A DNA stretch of 64,000 bases from Epilithonimonas hominis (GCF_003730015.1 NZ_RJTU01000061.1:62001-126000), one strand, 5' to 3'; positions 17,883-26,329 are shown, numbered from the stretch's first letter. Translations and numbers: made by a program. Notes: generated by a model from the letters alone, not told the origin.

Positions 17883-19553
17883 TTAATGTCCGCTTTCTCT
17901 CATAATTTTGTTTAATCTCTTCAACATCATCAACCCCAGCAAGGTTGCGAAAATCAACAGTCCAAAATTGACCAAGAAGTAATTGGCCTTGTTTTCATAA
18001 TTGTACCAAGTGCTGGCAAGGATTCCGGATAATTTATTCCCAACCGAGTTCGCTAAGAAAAATCCACCCATCATCAAGGCTGTCAATCTCGCTGGAGATA
18101 ATTTGGAAACGAATGATAATCCCATCGGCGAGAGACAAAGTTCTCCGATTGTTACGACTCCATATCCAGCAATCAACCAAAGTGCAGAAACTTTTTCAGC
18201 ACCATTGTTTCCTGCATAAACAGCGCCAACCATTACCAAACAAGATAAACTGGTGATGAATAATCCCAATACAATTTTACTCGGTGTCAAAGGTTCTTTT
18301 CCTCGTTTTCTGAGCATCGCCCAAACACCAACAATGACTGGCGTTAAAGCAATTACCCAAAATGGATTTATCGATTGGAATAATTCTGTGTTATAAAGGA
18401 AAACCGGCTTGTCAGTTTTAGTTTCCAGTTCAGCCCTTTTTTCTACCGAAATATTTCTGAAATAAATATCTTTCCCGGTTTCTTTCAAAGTCTTCCCATC
18501 ATCACCTTTCTGAGAACGATATTGATCATCATAAATCGGGGTTTCTTTATCAGCATAGCTTTTTTCTTCGACCAAATAAAGTGAAGCCAAAGGTTTTTCA
18601 ACAGATTCGGAAACGCTTCGGTCGGTGTAATAATTGGCCCAACGTGTCAGCGCAGTTCCATTTTGTTTGAAAACCGCCCAGAAAAACATGCTGATAAGAA
18701 ATATCGAAAGCAAAGCACCAATCGCGGGTTTCTCCAATGGATTAGATTTAAAATAAAGCGAAACATAGAAGTAAATCACAGGAATACAAGCGAAAATAAA
18801 TGCATCCGTATTTGTGCTACCAAAAATATTAGTTCCTAAAATCATCGTTGGAACAAACCAACCGATAACGCCTGCTATAATCGCGGGAACAAAAACTTTC
18901 ATCATGATTTCAGACAGTTTGGTGTCGCCTTCTTGGCTCGGTTTCATAACTGCAGCATGTCTGTAATGTTTCATTCCGATTGAGAAAATTACCAATCCAA
19001 GCAACATCCCAACGCCCGCAGTTATAAACGCTTCGCCCCAACCGAACTTGTTACGCATAAATGCTGCAATAATGTTACAGATAAATGCCCCAATATTGAT
19101 TCCCATATAGAAAATATTGTAACCGGAATCTTTATTAGCTTTATAAGGTTCTTCGGAATAGAGATTTCCCAAAAGTGTAGAAATAGTTGGTTTGAAGAAG
19201 CCATTTCCAATGATAATTAAAGCCAATGAACCATAAAACAACGGCAAATCCTTGAAAACACCTACACCAATATAACCTGCAGCCATCAAAATGCCACCCA
19301 GGTAAATGGATTTGATATAACCTAATACGCGGTCAGCTAAAAATCCGCCAAGAAAAGGCGTTAGATAAGTCAGCGCTATGAAGGTTCCGAAGATATCATC
19401 GGCATCTTTATCAGGGATTCCCAATCCTCCGGCAACGCCTTGTGGTTCTATTAAATAGAGAACAAAAATTCCGAGAATCAAATAATAACCGAAACGTTCC
19501 CACATCTCGGTAAAAAACAAAAAGGGTAAACCTTTTGGGTGTTTAGTCTTCAT
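17883..19553 (-). CDS. POT-family peptide:proton symporter with long central loop
   Basis: The third family member, 556 residues, importing di- or tripeptides across the inner membrane. EMWERF is at 16-21, GNGFFKPTISTLLGNLY follows TM4, and the family block IGELCLSPMGLSFVSKL is near residue 475. A hydrophilic insertion of about 70 residues (roughly 310-380, rich in K, D, E and Y) lies between the central helices and is much shorter in the two neighbours. The substrate range may therefore differ. It is transcribed alone, away from the toxin-antitoxin pair. Confidence 0.92.
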   Translation of the reverse strand: MKTKHPKGLPFLFFTEMWERFGYYLILGIFVLYLIEPQGVAGGLGIPDKDADDIFGTFIALTYLTPFLGGFLADRVLGYIKSIYLGGILMAAGYIGVGVFKDLPLFYGSLALIIIGNGFFKPTISTLLGNLYSEEPYKANKDSGYNIFYMGINIGAFICNIIAAFMRNKFGWGEAFITAGVGMLLGLVIFSIGMKHYRHAAVMKPSQEGDTKLSEIMMKVFVPAIIAGVIGWFVPTMILGTNIFGSTNTDAFIFACIPVIYFYVSLYFKSNPLEKPAIGALLSIFLISMFFWAVFKQNGTALTRWANYYTDRSVSESVEKPLASLYLVEEKSYADKETPIYDDQYRSQKGDDGKTLKETGKDIYFRNISVEKRAELETKTDKPVFLYNTELFQSINPFWVIALTPVIVGVWAMLRKRGKEPLTPSKIVLGLFITSLSCLVMVGAVYAGNNGAEKVSALWLIAGYGVVTIGELCLSPMGLSFVSKLSPARLTALMMGGFFLANSVGNKLSGILASTWYNYENKANYFLVNFGLLIFATLLGLMMLKRLNKIMRESGH

Positions 19554-19613
19554 AATTTAATTTTTCACAACTTTCCCAAAAATAGGATTTTAAAATGGAT
19601 TAGAAAATTTTTA

Positions 19614-19621
19614 TAACTTTG
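19614..19621 (+). promoter_or_regulatory. -7 element of the toxin-antitoxin operon
   Basis: TAACTTTG lies 21 bases before the antitoxin ATG at 19643 and fits TAnnTTTG. Confidence 0.5.
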
Positions 19622-19642
19622 ATATGCTTAAATATTCAGAAA

Positions 19643-19900
19643 ATGGAAATCACAATAAAAGATTTGGAAAACGATTTGAAGTCTTTGCCAAAAGAACTTC
19701 TTCAACAGGTGAGTGATTATGTTGCTTTTTTGAAACAAAAGTATAACGGACAAGTCAATGAGGATTGGGCAACTTATTTATCCACAAGCCAAAAAGAATC
19801 TATTGAAAAAGGAGCTTCTGATATTGAAGAGGGAAGAATTATTTCCCATGATGAAGCGAAACAAAAGATAAAGGAATACCTTAATTCAAAAACTGTCTAA
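19643..19900 (+). CDS. Antitoxin of a RelE/ParE-type toxin-antitoxin pair
   Basis: An 85-residue acidic protein beginning MEITIKDLENDLKSLPKELL. The N-terminal helical part VSDYVAFLKQKY is of the DUF2281-like kind seen in Bacteroidota antitoxins, and a flexible charged tail would wrap the toxin. ATG 19643 is chosen because the -7 element at 19614-19621 rules out the upstream in-frame TTG. The toxin gene starts directly after its stop codon. Autoregulation is usual for the class but no operator was identified. Confidence 0.75.
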   Translation: MEITIKDLENDLKSLPKELLQQVSDYVAFLKQKYNGQVNEDWATYLSTSQKESIEKGASDIEEGRIISHDEAKQKIKEYLNSKTV

Positions 19901-20179
19901 GTGGAAATTGTTTGGTCAGATGAGTCTCTCCAAAAGTATTTCGGAGTTTTAGACTATTTGTTAGAAAATTGGACAATTAAACAAGTTGAAAAGTTCGAAA
20001 ATAGTTTTGATGCTCTTATAGAACGATTGAAATCTAATAAAGAAATTTGCCCAAAATCTAAGTTCCTAAATTATAGAAAATGTCTTATCGACGAACATAA
20101 TTCTTTAATTTACCAAGAAGTGAATCACACTATTTTTCTAATTACAATTATTGACAATAGAAGCTTAAATAATTATTAA
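19901..20179 (+). CDS. RelE/ParE-family toxin
   Basis: A 92-residue protein of the RelE/ParE fold, with VWSDESLQKYFGVLDYLLEN at the N-terminus and LIYQEVNHTIFLITIIDNRS near the end, where the final beta strands carry the active or binding surface. It may cleave mRNA at the ribosome or inhibit gyrase, and which one cannot be told. The start is GTG, immediately after the antitoxin stop, fitting translational coupling that keeps toxin level low. Confidence 0.8.
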   Translation: MEIVWSDESLQKYFGVLDYLLENWTIKQVEKFENSFDALIERLKSNKEICPKSKFLNYRKCLIDEHNSLIYQEVNHTIFLITIIDNRSLNNY

Positions 20180-20214
20180 AAAACCGCAAAAGAAAACATC
20201 TTCTGCGGTTTTTT
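20178..20214. terminator. Terminator between the toxin gene and DPP4
   Basis: AAAAAACCGCA (20178-20188) pairs with TGCGGTTTTTT (20204-20214). Its T-rich ends suit both convergent genes, and it overlaps the toxin stop codon. Confidence 0.85.
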
Positions 20215-20248
20215 AACTTCCGTCCTCGGACTTCCATCTTCCATCTTT

Positions 20249-22387
20249 TTACAAATTCTCCAAAATAAAATTCGTCATTTTCTCATAAAGCTGAGGTCTG
20301 GTTTGTCCACCATAGATGCCGTGGTTTTTGTCCGGATAAGCCATAAAATCAAACTGTTTTTTATTTTGAATTAAGGCTTCAGAGAACTCCATAGAATTTT
20401 GGAAATGAACATTGTCATCTGCCGTTCCGTGGATCAAAAGAAATTTTCCTTTCAATAAATTAGCAAAAGTTGTCGGTGAGTTTTGGTCATAACCTTCCGG
20501 ATTTTCTTGAGGTGTTTGTAGGAATCTTTCGGTATAGATGCTGTCATAATATCTCCAGTTGGTAACCGGTGCAACAGCAATTCCCATTTTAAAAACATCA
20601 GCACCTTTTGTCATGGCTAAAGAAGTCATATAGCCACCAAAACTCCAACCGAAAATCCCGATTCTAGATTTGTCAATATAAGATTGGTTTCCAAACCATT
20701 TGGCAGCAGTAATTTGATCTTCTATTTCATATTTGCCTAATTGTTTGTAAGTTACTTTTTTGAATTTTGCACCTTTATAGCCTGTTCCGCGTCCATCTAC
20801 ACAGGCTACAACGTAACCTTTCTGAGCTAGCATTTCGAACCAAATTCCGTTGCCGCCATCCCAAGAATTGGAAACCTGCTGAGAACCAGGACCAGAATAT
20901 TGGAACATAAATAATGGGTATTTTTTATTAGGGTCAAAGTTTTTAGGTTTAATAATCCAAGCGTTCAATTGGTCGCCAACAGAATTCGGAATGGTGATGA
21001 ATTCCTTTGTTACAAAGTTATCTTTCTGCAGTTTAGAAAGCATCTCATTATTATTCTGAAGTTCTTTTATTTCCTTGCCAGAAGCATCTTTCAAAACATA
21101 TTTGTAGGGTATTCCAGCTGTAGAATTGGTATTGATGAAATAGTTAAAAGACTTGCTAAAACTTGCCGAGTTATTTCCTTCTGGATAAGAAATCAAAGTT
21201 GTTTTTCCGGAATTGATATTCAGTTTTGAAACGACTTTGTTCAAACTTCCTTTTTCAGTGGTTTGGATATAAGCTTCCTTAGTTTTTGGGTTGTAACCGT
21301 AATAATCTGTGATTTCCCAGTTACCTTTCGCAACTTGCTTTTTCAATTTCCCAGCTTTGTCATACCAGTACAATTGTCTGTATCCATCACGTTCCGAAGC
21401 CCAAAGGAAAGAGTTGTCATCCAAAAACTCCAACGTCAGATTGTCGGTTTCTATCCAAGCGTTGTCGGTTTCTGAAAATAATTTGGTTAAGTTCCCGGAT
21501 TTTGTATCCACTTTTATCAAATCTACTTTACTGTGATGTCTGTTGCTGGTTGCGATGACAATTTCATTCGCATCATTCGTTTGCCAAAGTTGCGGAATGT
21601 AATGATTTTCAAAACTTCCAAGATTCAGAGCTGTTGTTTTTGCTGAATTTAATTGATAAAGATTAGCAGTAACTGTTGAATTAGTTTCTCCAGCTTTTGG
21701 ATATTTGTAGCGCATCTCCGTTGGATAAAGCGATTTCCCGTAGATTGGAATATAAATTTCCGGAACTTTTGACTCATCGAATCTTACAAAAACAATTGCA
21801 TCGCCCGCTTTGTTCCATTGGTAATAATCTGCGTGAGAAAATTCTTCTTCATAAACCCAGTCTCCCAATCCATTAATTATAGAATTTTTCTTTCCGTCAG
21901 TTGTAATCTGCGTGATTTTTCCGGAGGTCAAATCTTGATAAAACAAGTTGTTGTCAACGATAAAAGCCACTTTGCTTCCGTCCGGAGAAAACTTCGGTTC
22001 CTGAATCCAGTTTCCATTATTAAGTGGCATTACTGTATTTGATTTCAAATCCTTAACATCAAATTTTCCCAAGAATGAATGTCTGTAAATCGGTTCACTT
22101 TCTTTCTGAAGAAGAATTTTGGATTCGTCTGCAGAGAAAATATAAGATTCGAAACTTCCATCTACAATATTTCCAACTTTCTGGAATGTTTTATAGCTAT
22201 ATTTTGCGATTCCGTCTTTTTCTATAGTGGCGTAATTTTCACCATCGTTAAGGGAAGCAATTCCTGCAATTCCTTTTCCACGATAGTATCCGGAGTAGAT
22301 TTTGTCTAACGTAATTTCTTGAGCATTAATGTTTTGTGATAAAACTGCTGTCATCAAAACAACAGAAACAAGGATTTTTTTGTTCAT
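20249..22387 (-). CDS. Exported S9 prolyl oligopeptidase (dipeptidyl peptidase IV type)
   Basis: A 712-residue exported serine peptidase that releases Xaa-Pro dipeptides. The signal peptide MNKKILVSVVLMTAVLSQNI precedes NAQ. A beta-propeller with WVYEEEF, the glutamate motif binding the substrate N-terminus, is followed by an alpha/beta hydrolase: Ser582 in GWSFGGY, aspartate in GTADDN near 657, and His689 in DKNHGI. ATG 22387 is chosen over a start 18 codons upstream because it gives a clean signal peptide. Its dipeptide products could feed the three POT transporters encoded next to it. Confidence 0.92.
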   Translation of the reverse strand: MNKKILVSVVLMTAVLSQNINAQEITLDKIYSGYYRGKGIAGIASLNDGENYATIEKDGIAKYSYKTFQKVGNIVDGSFESYIFSADESKILLQKESEPIYRHSFLGKFDVKDLKSNTVMPLNNGNWIQEPKFSPDGSKVAFIVDNNLFYQDLTSGKITQITTDGKKNSIINGLGDWVYEEEFSHADYYQWNKAGDAIVFVRFDESKVPEIYIPIYGKSLYPTEMRYKYPKAGETNSTVTANLYQLNSAKTTALNLGSFENHYIPQLWQTNDANEIVIATSNRHHSKVDLIKVDTKSGNLTKLFSETDNAWIETDNLTLEFLDDNSFLWASERDGYRQLYWYDKAGKLKKQVAKGNWEITDYYGYNPKTKEAYIQTTEKGSLNKVVSKLNINSGKTTLISYPEGNNSASFSKSFNYFINTNSTAGIPYKYVLKDASGKEIKELQNNNEMLSKLQKDNFVTKEFITIPNSVGDQLNAWIIKPKNFDPNKKYPLFMFQYSGPGSQQVSNSWDGGNGIWFEMLAQKGYVVACVDGRGTGYKGAKFKKVTYKQLGKYEIEDQITAAKWFGNQSYIDKSRIGIFGWSFGGYMTSLAMTKGADVFKMGIAVAPVTNWRYYDSIYTERFLQTPQENPEGYDQNSPTTFANLLKGKFLLIHGTADDNVHFQNSMEFSEALIQNKKQFDFMAYPDKNHGIYGGQTRPQLYEKMTNFILENL

Positions 22388-22495
22388 TATCTTTTTATTT
22401 TTATTTAAGGAATTCACGAACCTTGCGGTTTTATTTTTCAAATTTTAGAGTTGTAAATATATTTATTTTTTGTCTAATATGTTGAGTTGTAGCCT

Positions 22496-22556
22496 AACCC
22501 TTTCAGAGTTTCAAATTGACTATCGTCTAATCTTTGATTTCTGAAAGGGTTTTTTA
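22496..22556 (+). repeat. Palindrome with T-tract, terminator-like
   Basis: AACCCTTTCAGA (22496-22507) is matched by TCTGAAAGGGTT (22540-22551) around a loop of about 32 bases, with T's following on the plus strand. Weaker pairing extends the stem inward. No plus-strand gene precedes it, so it is either a terminator of an unseen transcript or a dispersed repeat. The motif GAGTTGTA occurs three times around it (22447, 22484, 22562). Confidence 0.5.
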
Positions 22557-22572
22557 ACATCGAGTTGTAAAT

Positions 22573-22684
22573 GCGTGAGGGATAGTAGTGGAAACCCTTT
22601 TTTGTCGGCCTTAGGAGGACAGAAAAGATTGTAACGGATAGCCCGACCCAAGCTTTGAACTTAGCCTTGGAAAGGCACACGCCC
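22573..22684 (+). ncRNA. Structured RNA element, flavo-1-like
   Basis: A multi-helix RNA can be drawn. The outer stem pairs GCGTG (22573-22577) with CACGC (22678-22682). Hairpin one pairs CTTTTTTGTC (22597-22606) with GACAGAAAAG (22618-22627), with one wobble. Hairpin two is GCCTT-GGA-AAGGC (22664-22676). The unpaired linkers GAGGGATAGTAGTGGAAACCC and CGGATAGCCCGACCC resemble a motif dispersed in Flavobacteria, which I believe is the flavo-1 RNA, recalled from memory. It ends before the trhO promoter, so it is not a leader. The strand is inferred from that motif. Confidence 0.55.
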
Positions 22685-22727
22685 AAAAACTGACAACCAT
22701 CAACTGGAAACTATCAACTAATATTTG

Positions 22728-22735
22728 TATCTTTG
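22728..22735 (+). promoter_or_regulatory. -7 element of the trhO operon
   Basis: TATCTTTG, 34 bases before the trhO ATG, is a good TAnnTTTG match. It places the transcript start near 22741. Confidence 0.6.
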
Positions 22736-22769
22736 CACCATTATTTTTCTCACTTAAAACGTTTATAGC

Positions 22770-24128
22770 ATGCAACTGTATAACACATTAAGCGCAGAAG
22801 AAAGAGCTCGACTTATCGATGAGGCCGGACAAGAGCGCCTTACATTGTCTTTCTATGCGTACGCCAAAATTGAAAATCCTAAGAAATTTCGCGACGACTT
22901 ATTTATTGCTTGGAACGCTCTTGATGCACTAGGTCGTATCTATGTTGCTCACGAAGGAATTAATGCTCAGATGAGCGTTCCTGCGGAGAATTTCGAAGCT
23001 TTTCGTGATACGCTGGAGGTTTACGACTTTATGAAGGGCATCCGCCTGAATGTCGCTGTTGAGCAGGATAATTACTCTTTTTTGAAGTTAACGATTAAAG
23101 TTAGAAACAAAATTGTTGCGGATGGTTTGAATGACGAAACTTTTGATGTCACCAATAAAGGAATTCACTTGAAAGCTCAGGAATTCAATAATATGTTGGC
23201 GGATCCAAATACAATTGTAGTAGATTTCAGAAATCATTACGAAAGTGAAGTGGGGCATTTTGAAGGCGCAATTACACCAGATGTTGAGAATTTTCGAGAA
23301 AGTTTACCTATTATTAATGAACAATTACAGGATTTCAAAGAAGATAAAAATTTGTTGATGTATTGTACTGGCGGAATCCGTTGTGAAAAAGCGAGTGCTT
23401 ATTTCAAACATCAAGGTTTTAAAAACGTTTATCAATTAGAAGGCGGAATTATCGAATATACACGCCAAATTAAAGAAAAAAATATTAAAAGTAAATTCAT
23501 CGGGAAGAATTTTGTGTTTGACCATCGATTAGGCGAAAGAATTACGGACGATATTATTGCGCAATGTCATCAATGTGGAAAACCTTGTGATAATCATACA
23601 AACTGTGCAAATGATGCTTGTCATTTGTTATTCATCCAATGTGACGAATGTAAAGCTGTAATGGAAAATACTTGCTCAACCGAATGTCACGAAATAATCC
23701 ATTTGCCACAAGAAGAGCAAGTTGCGAGAAGAAAAGGCTTGCAAGTGGGGAATAAAGTGTTCCGAAAAGGTAAATCCGAAGCTTTGAAATTTAAAAATTC
23801 AGGAGATTTATCAACGCAAACTTTGGCAAAAGCAAAACCTGAAACTACAGATATCCGTCAGAAAATTAAAGTTAAAAAAGTATTGATTGGTAAAGGAGAA
23901 CATTATTATTCTAAATCTAAAATAGGACAGTTTTTAATTGAAAACAAAGAACTTTCTGTAGGTGATAAAGTTTTAATTTCCGGTCCTACAACTGGAGAAC
24001 AAGAGTTTACCATTAAAGAAATTTTCGCTAATGGCGCTTCAACTGAAATAGCTAAAGTGGGTGATCAAGTTACTTTTGAGCTTCCATTTAGAGTTCGTTT
24101 GTCCGATAAGTTGTATAAAATCTTATAA
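22770..24128 (+). CDS. trhO: tRNA uridine-34 hydroxylase TrhO with extra U32-type C-terminal domain
   Basis: Oxygen-dependent hydroxylation of U34 in tRNA, the first step to ho5U derivatives. The N-terminal acylphosphatase-like domain is about 25-115. The rhodanese domain is about 140-235, with catalytic Cys199 in MYCTGGIRCEKASAY. A cysteine-rich, probably metal-binding region spans about 266-306. Residues 365-452 form an extra domain with SVGDKVLISGPTTGEQE that closely resembles the end of the next gene product, TrhP. TrhO homologues such as E. coli YceA are shorter. It starts a four-gene operon. Confidence 0.88.
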   Translation: MQLYNTLSAEERARLIDEAGQERLTLSFYAYAKIENPKKFRDDLFIAWNALDALGRIYVAHEGINAQMSVPAENFEAFRDTLEVYDFMKGIRLNVAVEQDNYSFLKLTIKVRNKIVADGLNDETFDVTNKGIHLKAQEFNNMLADPNTIVVDFRNHYESEVGHFEGAITPDVENFRESLPIINEQLQDFKEDKNLLMYCTGGIRCEKASAYFKHQGFKNVYQLEGGIIEYTRQIKEKNIKSKFIGKNFVFDHRLGERITDDIIAQCHQCGKPCDNHTNCANDACHLLFIQCDECKAVMENTCSTECHEIIHLPQEEQVARRKGLQVGNKVFRKGKSEALKFKNSGDLSTQTLAKAKPETTDIRQKIKVKKVLIGKGEHYYSKSKIGQFLIENKELSVGDKVLISGPTTGEQEFTIKEIFANGASTEIAKVGDQVTFELPFRVRLSDKLYKIL

Positions 24129-24136
24129 GATTTAAG

Positions 24137-25381
24137 ATGACAAACAGTGGTAGAATAGAGTTGATGGCGCCAGCTGGCGATTTTACATCAATGCAAGCGG
24201 CTTTGGATAATGGTGCAGATTCCATTTATTTTGGTGTAGAACAGCTGAATATGCGGGCCAGAGCATCAATGAATTTCATAATTGATGATTTACCAGAAAT
24301 AAATAAACGTTGCTCAGAAAAAGGAGTGAGAACTTATCTTACACTCAATACAATTATATACGATCACGATTTATCTATTATAAAAACACTTCTTGATAAA
24401 GCAAAAGAGGCTAATATTACAGCAGTCATTGCGATGGATCAAGCGGTAATTTCTTACGCGAGACAAATTGGGATGGAGGTTCATATTTCTACACAAATCA
24501 ATATCACAAATATTGAAACGGTAAAATTCTATGCGCTTTTCGCTGACACAATGGTTATGAGTCGTGAATTGAGTATTAACCAAATCAAAAAAATATGTGA
24601 CCAGATTATAAAAGATGATGTAAGAGGGCCGTCTGGGAATTTGGTTGAGATTGAGATTTTCGGTCACGGAGCTCTTTGTATGGCCGTTTCTGGCAAGTGT
24701 TATTTGAGCTTGCATTCAGCTAATTCTTCTGCAAATAGGGGAGCTTGCAAGCAAAATTGCAGAAAAAAATATACGGTTATCGATCAGGAAACAGGTTTTG
24801 AAATAGAACTTGATAATGAATATATGATGTCACCAAAAGATCTTTGTACGATCAGTTTTCTTGATCAGATCATAGATTCGGGAGTGAAAGTTCTAAAAAT
24901 CGAAGGACGCGGACGTGCTCCTGAATACGTTGCTACAGTTGTAAAAGCTTATAGAGAAGCAATTGATGCTATTGCAGAAAAGACTTTTTCTCAGGAAAAA
25001 GTTACAGAATGTATGTCTAGGCTGGAAACAGTTTATAATAGAGGTTTTTGGAGCGGATATTATCTTGGTCAGGAATTAGGTGAATGGTCTGATAATTCTG
25101 GTTCTAGTGCTATTCAAAAGAAAGTTTACGTTGGGAAAGGTCGTCATTTTTATCCAAAATCTAATATTGCAGAATTTCTTATAGAAGCTTATGATTTGAC
25201 TGTGGGAGATAAAGTTTTGATTCAAGGTCCTACAACAGGTTCTCAAGAAATGATAGTGGAAACAATGCAGGTTGATGAAAAGCCAGAAGCAAACAAAGCA
25301 TCCAAATCAGATTTAATCACATTCAAGACAGATTTCCGGGTTCGTCCTTCTGATAGGTTATATAAAATAATTCAAGCTTAA
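24137..25381 (+). CDS. trhP: tRNA uridine-34 hydroxylase TrhP (U32 peptidase family)
   Basis: Oxygen-independent, prephenate-dependent formation of ho5U34 in tRNA in the E. coli YegQ family. The 414 residues include ELMAPAGDFTSMQAALDNGA at the start, the FGHGALCMAVSGKCYLS block and conserved cysteines (GKCYLS, GACKQNC) expected to hold an iron-sulfur cluster. A C-terminal U32_C beta-barrel (about 325-414) contains TVGDKVLIQGPTTGSQE. It begins eight bases after trhO, the alternative enzyme for the same tRNA position, and is followed by a ferredoxin gene. Confidence 0.85.
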   Translation: MTNSGRIELMAPAGDFTSMQAALDNGADSIYFGVEQLNMRARASMNFIIDDLPEINKRCSEKGVRTYLTLNTIIYDHDLSIIKTLLDKAKEANITAVIAMDQAVISYARQIGMEVHISTQINITNIETVKFYALFADTMVMSRELSINQIKKICDQIIKDDVRGPSGNLVEIEIFGHGALCMAVSGKCYLSLHSANSSANRGACKQNCRKKYTVIDQETGFEIELDNEYMMSPKDLCTISFLDQIIDSGVKVLKIEGRGRAPEYVATVVKAYREAIDAIAEKTFSQEKVTECMSRLETVYNRGFWSGYYLGQELGEWSDNSGSSAIQKKVYVGKGRHFYPKSNIAEFLIEAYDLTVGDKVLIQGPTTGSQEMIVETMQVDEKPEANKASKSDLITFKTDFRVRPSDRLYKIIQA

Positions 25382-25428
25382 TAATAAGGAATATTTGCAT
25401 TGTTGTTTCTCTCTTATTTTTAATTAAG

Positions 25429-25659
25429 ATGGTAATTGTAACACTTCAGCGAGACAAATGTATCGGTTGCAACTATTGTGAAGAGTTCGCGCCAGAGTTT
25501 TTTAGGATGTCTAAAAAAGATGGTAAATCAGTATTGTTGAGATCGATTGATAAAAAAGGCTTTTACACGATTAAAACGCCACAACATGAGTCTTTTGAAC
25601 CATGCGATAGAGCATCTAAAGCTTGTCCTGTGAATATCATTTCAGTTAAAGAAATTTAG
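25429..25659 (+). CDS. 4Fe-4S ferredoxin
   Basis: A 76-residue electron carrier with Cys11, Cys14 and Cys17 in CIGCNYC and Cys66 in KACPVNI, enough for one 4Fe-4S cluster, plus Cys59. No second cluster motif is present. It follows trhP by 47 bases and precedes the next gene by one base. Context suggests, but does not prove, that it donates electrons to or helps assemble the TrhP centre. Confidence 0.88.
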   Translation: MVIVTLQRDKCIGCNYCEEFAPEFFRMSKKDGKSVLLRSIDKKGFYTIKTPQHESFEPCDRASKACPVNIISVKEI

Positions 25660-25660
25660 G

Positions 25661-26239
25661 ATGAATCTTAGTCTTACCAAAAAAGAACTTAGAACGATTT
25701 ATAAAGAAAAAAGAATGGCCTTATCGCAAGATGAGGTCAATTTTTTGTCTCAAAAAATCCTTGATCAGTTTATTTTACAATTTAATATAATTGGAAATCA
25801 AAAAGTTAATATTTTTTTACCTATTGAAAAATTTAATGAGATAAACACTCAGATTTTTATAGATTATTTTTTTAATAAAAATGTTCGTGTTTTTGTGCCG
25901 AAAATTCAAGGTGAAAATATGATTTCGGTGGAGATTTTTCCTAATTCAGAATTTGAAATTAACAATTGGGGAATCAAAGAGCCTATTTCTAATATTGATG
26001 CTAATGTAGAATTAGACTATGTTTTAACGCCATTATTGTATTGTGACCAATTTGGAAATAGAGTAGGCTATGGAAAAGGTTTCTATGACTCTTTCTTTTA
26101 TGGTAATTCAAAAATTCATAACAAAATTGGTTTAAACTTCTTTTCTCCGAATGAAGGCATCGCAGATGTTTTTCAGAAAGATGTAGCTTTAGATGGTTTG
26201 ATTACACCTTCAGAATATATAGATTTTACTGTTAAATAA
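25661..26239 (+). CDS. 5-formyltetrahydrofolate cyclo-ligase
   Basis: An ATP-dependent enzyme converting 5-formyl-THF to 5,10-methenyl-THF, a folate repair step. The 192 residues match the family. The N-terminal LTKKELRTIYKEKRMALS and the diagnostic GNRVGYGKGFYDSFF near residues 128-142 (ATP and folate site) are present. It starts one base after the ferredoxin stop. No terminator was seen after it. Confidence 0.88.
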   Translation: MNLSLTKKELRTIYKEKRMALSQDEVNFLSQKILDQFILQFNIIGNQKVNIFLPIEKFNEINTQIFIDYFFNKNVRVFVPKIQGENMISVEIFPNSEFEINNWGIKEPISNIDANVELDYVLTPLLYCDQFGNRVGYGKGFYDSFFYGNSKIHNKIGLNFFSPNEGIADVFQKDVALDGLITPSEYIDFTVK

Positions 26240-26260
26240 TTGGTATTCAGGTATATTTAT

Positions 26261-26278
26261 TTGTAAATCACTTTACAA
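26261..26278. promoter_or_regulatory. Palindrome upstream of the first micro-lipoprotein gene
   Basis: TTGTAAA (26261-26267) and TTTACAA (26272-26278) form a perfect inverted repeat with a 4-base spacer. The same half-sites, followed in both cases by an ATATTACAA-type block, recur upstream of the paralogous gene at 28506. It lies 23 bases before the -33 element and is a likely operator. Confidence 0.5.
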
Positions 26279-26300
26279 TGATATTACAAGTTATTTAGTA

Positions 26301-26329
26301 TTGATTTTTGCCAGACCGTTCTACCTTTG
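26301..26329 (+). promoter_or_regulatory. Promoter of the first micro-lipoprotein gene
   Basis: TTG (26301-26303), an 18-base spacer and TACCTTTG (26322-26329) match the full consensus. The leader to the ATG is about 60 bases. Confidence 0.75.

Noticed and set aside
22474-22686. 70-codon minus-strand reading frame across the DPP4-trhO gap
   Set aside because: It lies on top of the structured RNA and the palindrome, has no family resemblance, and its composition follows the RNA helices.
24371-24715. 114-codon minus-strand frame inside trhP
   Set aside because: It is antisense to a strongly conserved enzyme gene.
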